From Terfezia claveryi (Eukaryota > Ascomycota > Pezizomycetes > Pezizales > Pezizaceae): a DNA stretch of 18,506 bases. A program made the position numbers and the translations under genes. Shown one piece after another: positions 16,871-18,506 of the stretch; position 1 is the stretch's first letter, and each line of letters starts with the position of its first letter. The DNA lies in NCBI GenBank assembly GCA_015179025.1, contig WHUX01000577.1:1-18506 (forward strand), given 5' to 3'. The notes under the pieces are model-generated. The model worked only from the letters and a program-made list of their open reading frames with translations, did no database searches and was not told where the DNA came from.

Positions 16871-17530
16871 GTCTTGGGAAATAATAAAGGAAACTCCGTT
16901 ACAGAGTTGAATTGTTTCTGTACTATAGAAACAGCTGTCATGAGTTCTCTTTCTGAATCAGTTTCTTCCGCATCACTAATGTTTTCCCAATTATCTGGTT
17001 CACTATAATCTGTGACTGATTCATAGCTGACCTGTGTTCACGCTGATCTTATACCATTCGCCATGGTTCTAGATCTCTTCCATATACTTAGCTAGAATTG
17101 TGGAATGTTTTCCGGTTGGATAGTAACTGGTTCCTGATGGGCAGGAATTATTGCTCGCACTTTGCTGAGAGCAGGTTCTCCTAGTATCATATCCCATCCA
17201 GTCAAATAAGCTACATAGAATGTTCGTTCTTCTACATAACCTATCCAATCAAGTTTGATAGTACAAGCTTTGTTGATCATTCCTTTTGAGCCTTTAATTG
17301 CAGTACTTAATAATTTCTTCTCGATACTTCTAGTTGGTATTTTGTATAGGTGTACAAATTGAGAATTGATTAAGTCCCCTCCTTTCGTTTGGAGATCAAT
17401 TAAAGCTAGTGCAGGGTGTTCGTTAGCTTTAATGAATACCTTGCTAAAATCTGGTACCTGTCTTGACAAGGGTCGTTCCTTGATTTTATCCTTGTTGTTT
17501 TATCCTTGGTAGCTATCGGCATAGCTAAAT
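16871..17530 (-). pseudogene. Element B protease and connector to RT
   Basis: The open piece 17092..17469 (125 codons) has ALALIDLQTKGGDLINSQFV, STAIKGSKGMINKACTIKLD and TGWDMILGEPALSK. The last is the retropepsin D-x-I-L-G block. The catalytic triad D-S/T-G reads D-L-Q. After stops at 17092 and about 17040 an acidic connector follows (YSEPDNWENISDAEETDSER) to the RT. A single frame continues into RT. Confidence 0.8.
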
Positions 17531-17998
17531 CTTATGCGGCTGTACGCATAGGTACATTATTTTTTCGTTTCCTACAGTCCTTGTAGGAGTGTCCAGGGTT
17601 CCAACACCATAGATATTTCTTGTCTTTAATTGATTGCATCTTCGTTTTCTGATCCAATTTTTTTGTGATGGTGTCCCAATCTGAGTCCTTCCGATTTTCT
17701 GTGTTGGGTTTGGTGTTGGGATTGCTGCTGGATTAAATCCTGTTTTTTGTCGTTGATTCTGGTCCCTGTATGGACCGTGACTTCGATTTTCATTCCGAGT
17801 TGTTGTCATCGGGATGTATTTGTTGTGGGTGGTAGGGCAATATCCTTTTTGGAAGCTTCATATGACTCCGCTTGATGCACGAGCTGATCATATGACCATT
17901 CTTCTTTGATTAAAGGAATTAATGTAGCTAACATATATAGCGGTAGCTGATTAAGAAACTTTCTTCTTTTACTTCCTGCGATATTGATTGTTTGCCAT
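17531..17998 (-). pseudogene. Element B gag fragment, starts abruptly at an LTR
   Basis: From 17997 the minus strand reads WQTINIAGSKRRKFLNQLPL, LIPLIKEEWSYDQLVHQAES and YEASKK, a C-terminal capsid segment, ending in TGA near 17810. Then, in shifted frames, a Gln/Asn/Pro-rich stretch (SHGPYRDQNQRQKTGFNPAA) and a zinc knuckle KYLWCWNPGHSYKDCRK (about 17560-17620), whose first Cys is Tyr (TAT). At least two frameshifts occur here, in contrast to the frame-continuous pol. The gag N-terminus, leader and primer-binding site are missing: the LTR begins one base before this capsid sequence. Confidence 0.8.
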
Positions 17999-18506
17999 TG
18001 TAATGAATGGTACTAGACAGTATTCATTCGGTACCATTTATACAATCTATATCCGTAGGCACGGACGTTTGTGTATTTCGGTTCTGCTGAGGTAAGACCT
18101 CAGAAGGGTAGGGAGATTACTATGTGGGACGTTCCCGAAGGGAACAGTAATTAACTAGTGTAATCTATCTTATATGATTTGTGCTATCTAAGCTATGTGA
18201 TCTTGATCTGATCGGAATATAGGCTTGCTTGCTCTGAAGGCTTGCTTGGCTGCTTCTTGTCTTTCTTGTGGATTCCAGAGGGAATCCAGCAGCCTATTTA
18301 TACTCCTCTGAGATCTGATGACTAAGGAAATAAATACAATAAAGGGTGGCACACCAGAAGGTGATGGGCTGTACAAAAGGTGTCATGTGGCCATGGTAAT
18401 GAGTCACACGCCATAAACGATGGTCATGTGGCCATAGTAATGAGTCACACGCCTTAAACAGAGGTCACGCGGCCATAATGAGGGTGTCTTCATATGGCAA
18501 GTGCCA
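17999..18506 (-). repeat. Second B-family LTR, truncated by the window end
   Basis: Starts TGTAATGAATGG and matches 5553..6060 throughout, with the 41-bp repeats (18381, 18422, 18463), TATA box (18295..18302) and hairpins. About 170 more bases are expected to the right. Because its end touches the middle of gag and not a leader, it could be the 3' LTR of another B-family copy, or a solo LTR, inserted into B's gag. B's own 5' LTR after a deletion is less likely. Confidence 0.9.

Larger units (their letters stand above)
5553..17998 (-). mobile_element. Element B: Ty3/gypsy retrotransposon, interrupted by element C
   Basis: B consists of 5553..8516 and 14823..17998, separated by element C plus one copy of its target duplication. 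Removing 8517..14822 (6306 bases, a multiple of three) restores one continuous pol frame across the junction. The order on the minus strand is gag fragment, protease, RT, RNase H, zinc-finger-bearing linker, integrase, chromodomain, polypurine tract, 3' LTR. From 17469 to 6523 pol stays in one frame, with about a dozen stop codons and no frameshift that I could find. B is inserted in element A's gag. Its own 5' end is uncertain (see the LTR at 17999). Confidence 0.9.

Noticed and set aside
1..18506. A host gene cluster, defence system or captured cellular gene spanning the window
   Set aside because: Every stretch with coding sense is assigned to a retrotransposon domain. The only segments without known homology are the A and B linkers, which are reported as findings. 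No tRNA or rRNA was recognised by eye.

Overview
The window appears to be a pure transposon cluster from a fungal genome. I see no host gene, rRNA or tRNA. Everything recognisable is Ty3/gypsy-type LTR retrotransposon sequence (order gag, protease, RT, RNase H, integrase, chromodomain), and all of it reads on the minus strand. Chromodomain-carrying Ty3/gypsy elements (chromoviruses) of this kind, with many nonsense codons reachable by C-to-T or G-to-A changes, suggest a filamentous fungus. The species cannot be named from the sequence.

Layout: three elements are nested. Element A (1..5552) is the oldest host copy, AT-rich and broken by stops and frameshifts. It runs from the pol C-terminal tail at the left edge to the gag zinc knuckle, where it is cut by element B. 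Element B starts at 5553 with its 3' LTR (5553..6230, TGTAATG...CATTACA) and polypurine tract, and carries chromodomain, integrase and half of a long linker up to 8516. It is split by element C and resumes at 14823 with the other half of the linker, RNase H, RT, protease and a gag fragment to 17998. There a second LTR of the same family begins (17999..18506) and runs out of the window. Element C (8517..14817) is a complete Ty3/gypsy element: two LTRs (8517..9092, 14244..14817), a perfect 5-bp target duplication TTGAG, polypurine tract, gag, and pol with C-terminal chromodomain.

Main observations. (1) A and B carry an unusually long segment (about 450-550 codons) between RNase H and integrase, holding CCHC zinc-knuckle-like motifs: four in tandem in A, a looser set in B. 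C has only about 120 codons there. (2) The gag/pol junction of C holds what looks like a textbook -1 ribosomal frameshift signal: heptamer G GGA AAA in the gag frame, a 5-nt spacer, and a 13-bp hairpin containing the gag stop, with pol in the -1 frame. (3) The LTR at 17999 abuts the middle of B's gag, which fits a second insertion of the same family better than B's own 5' LTR. (4) The two C LTRs differ by roughly 40 substitutions, nearly all transitions and mostly at CpG.

All copies look dead. A has YLND and C has YLGK where RT needs two aspartates; B keeps YIDD but has about a dozen stops. All counts and alignments were made by eye.
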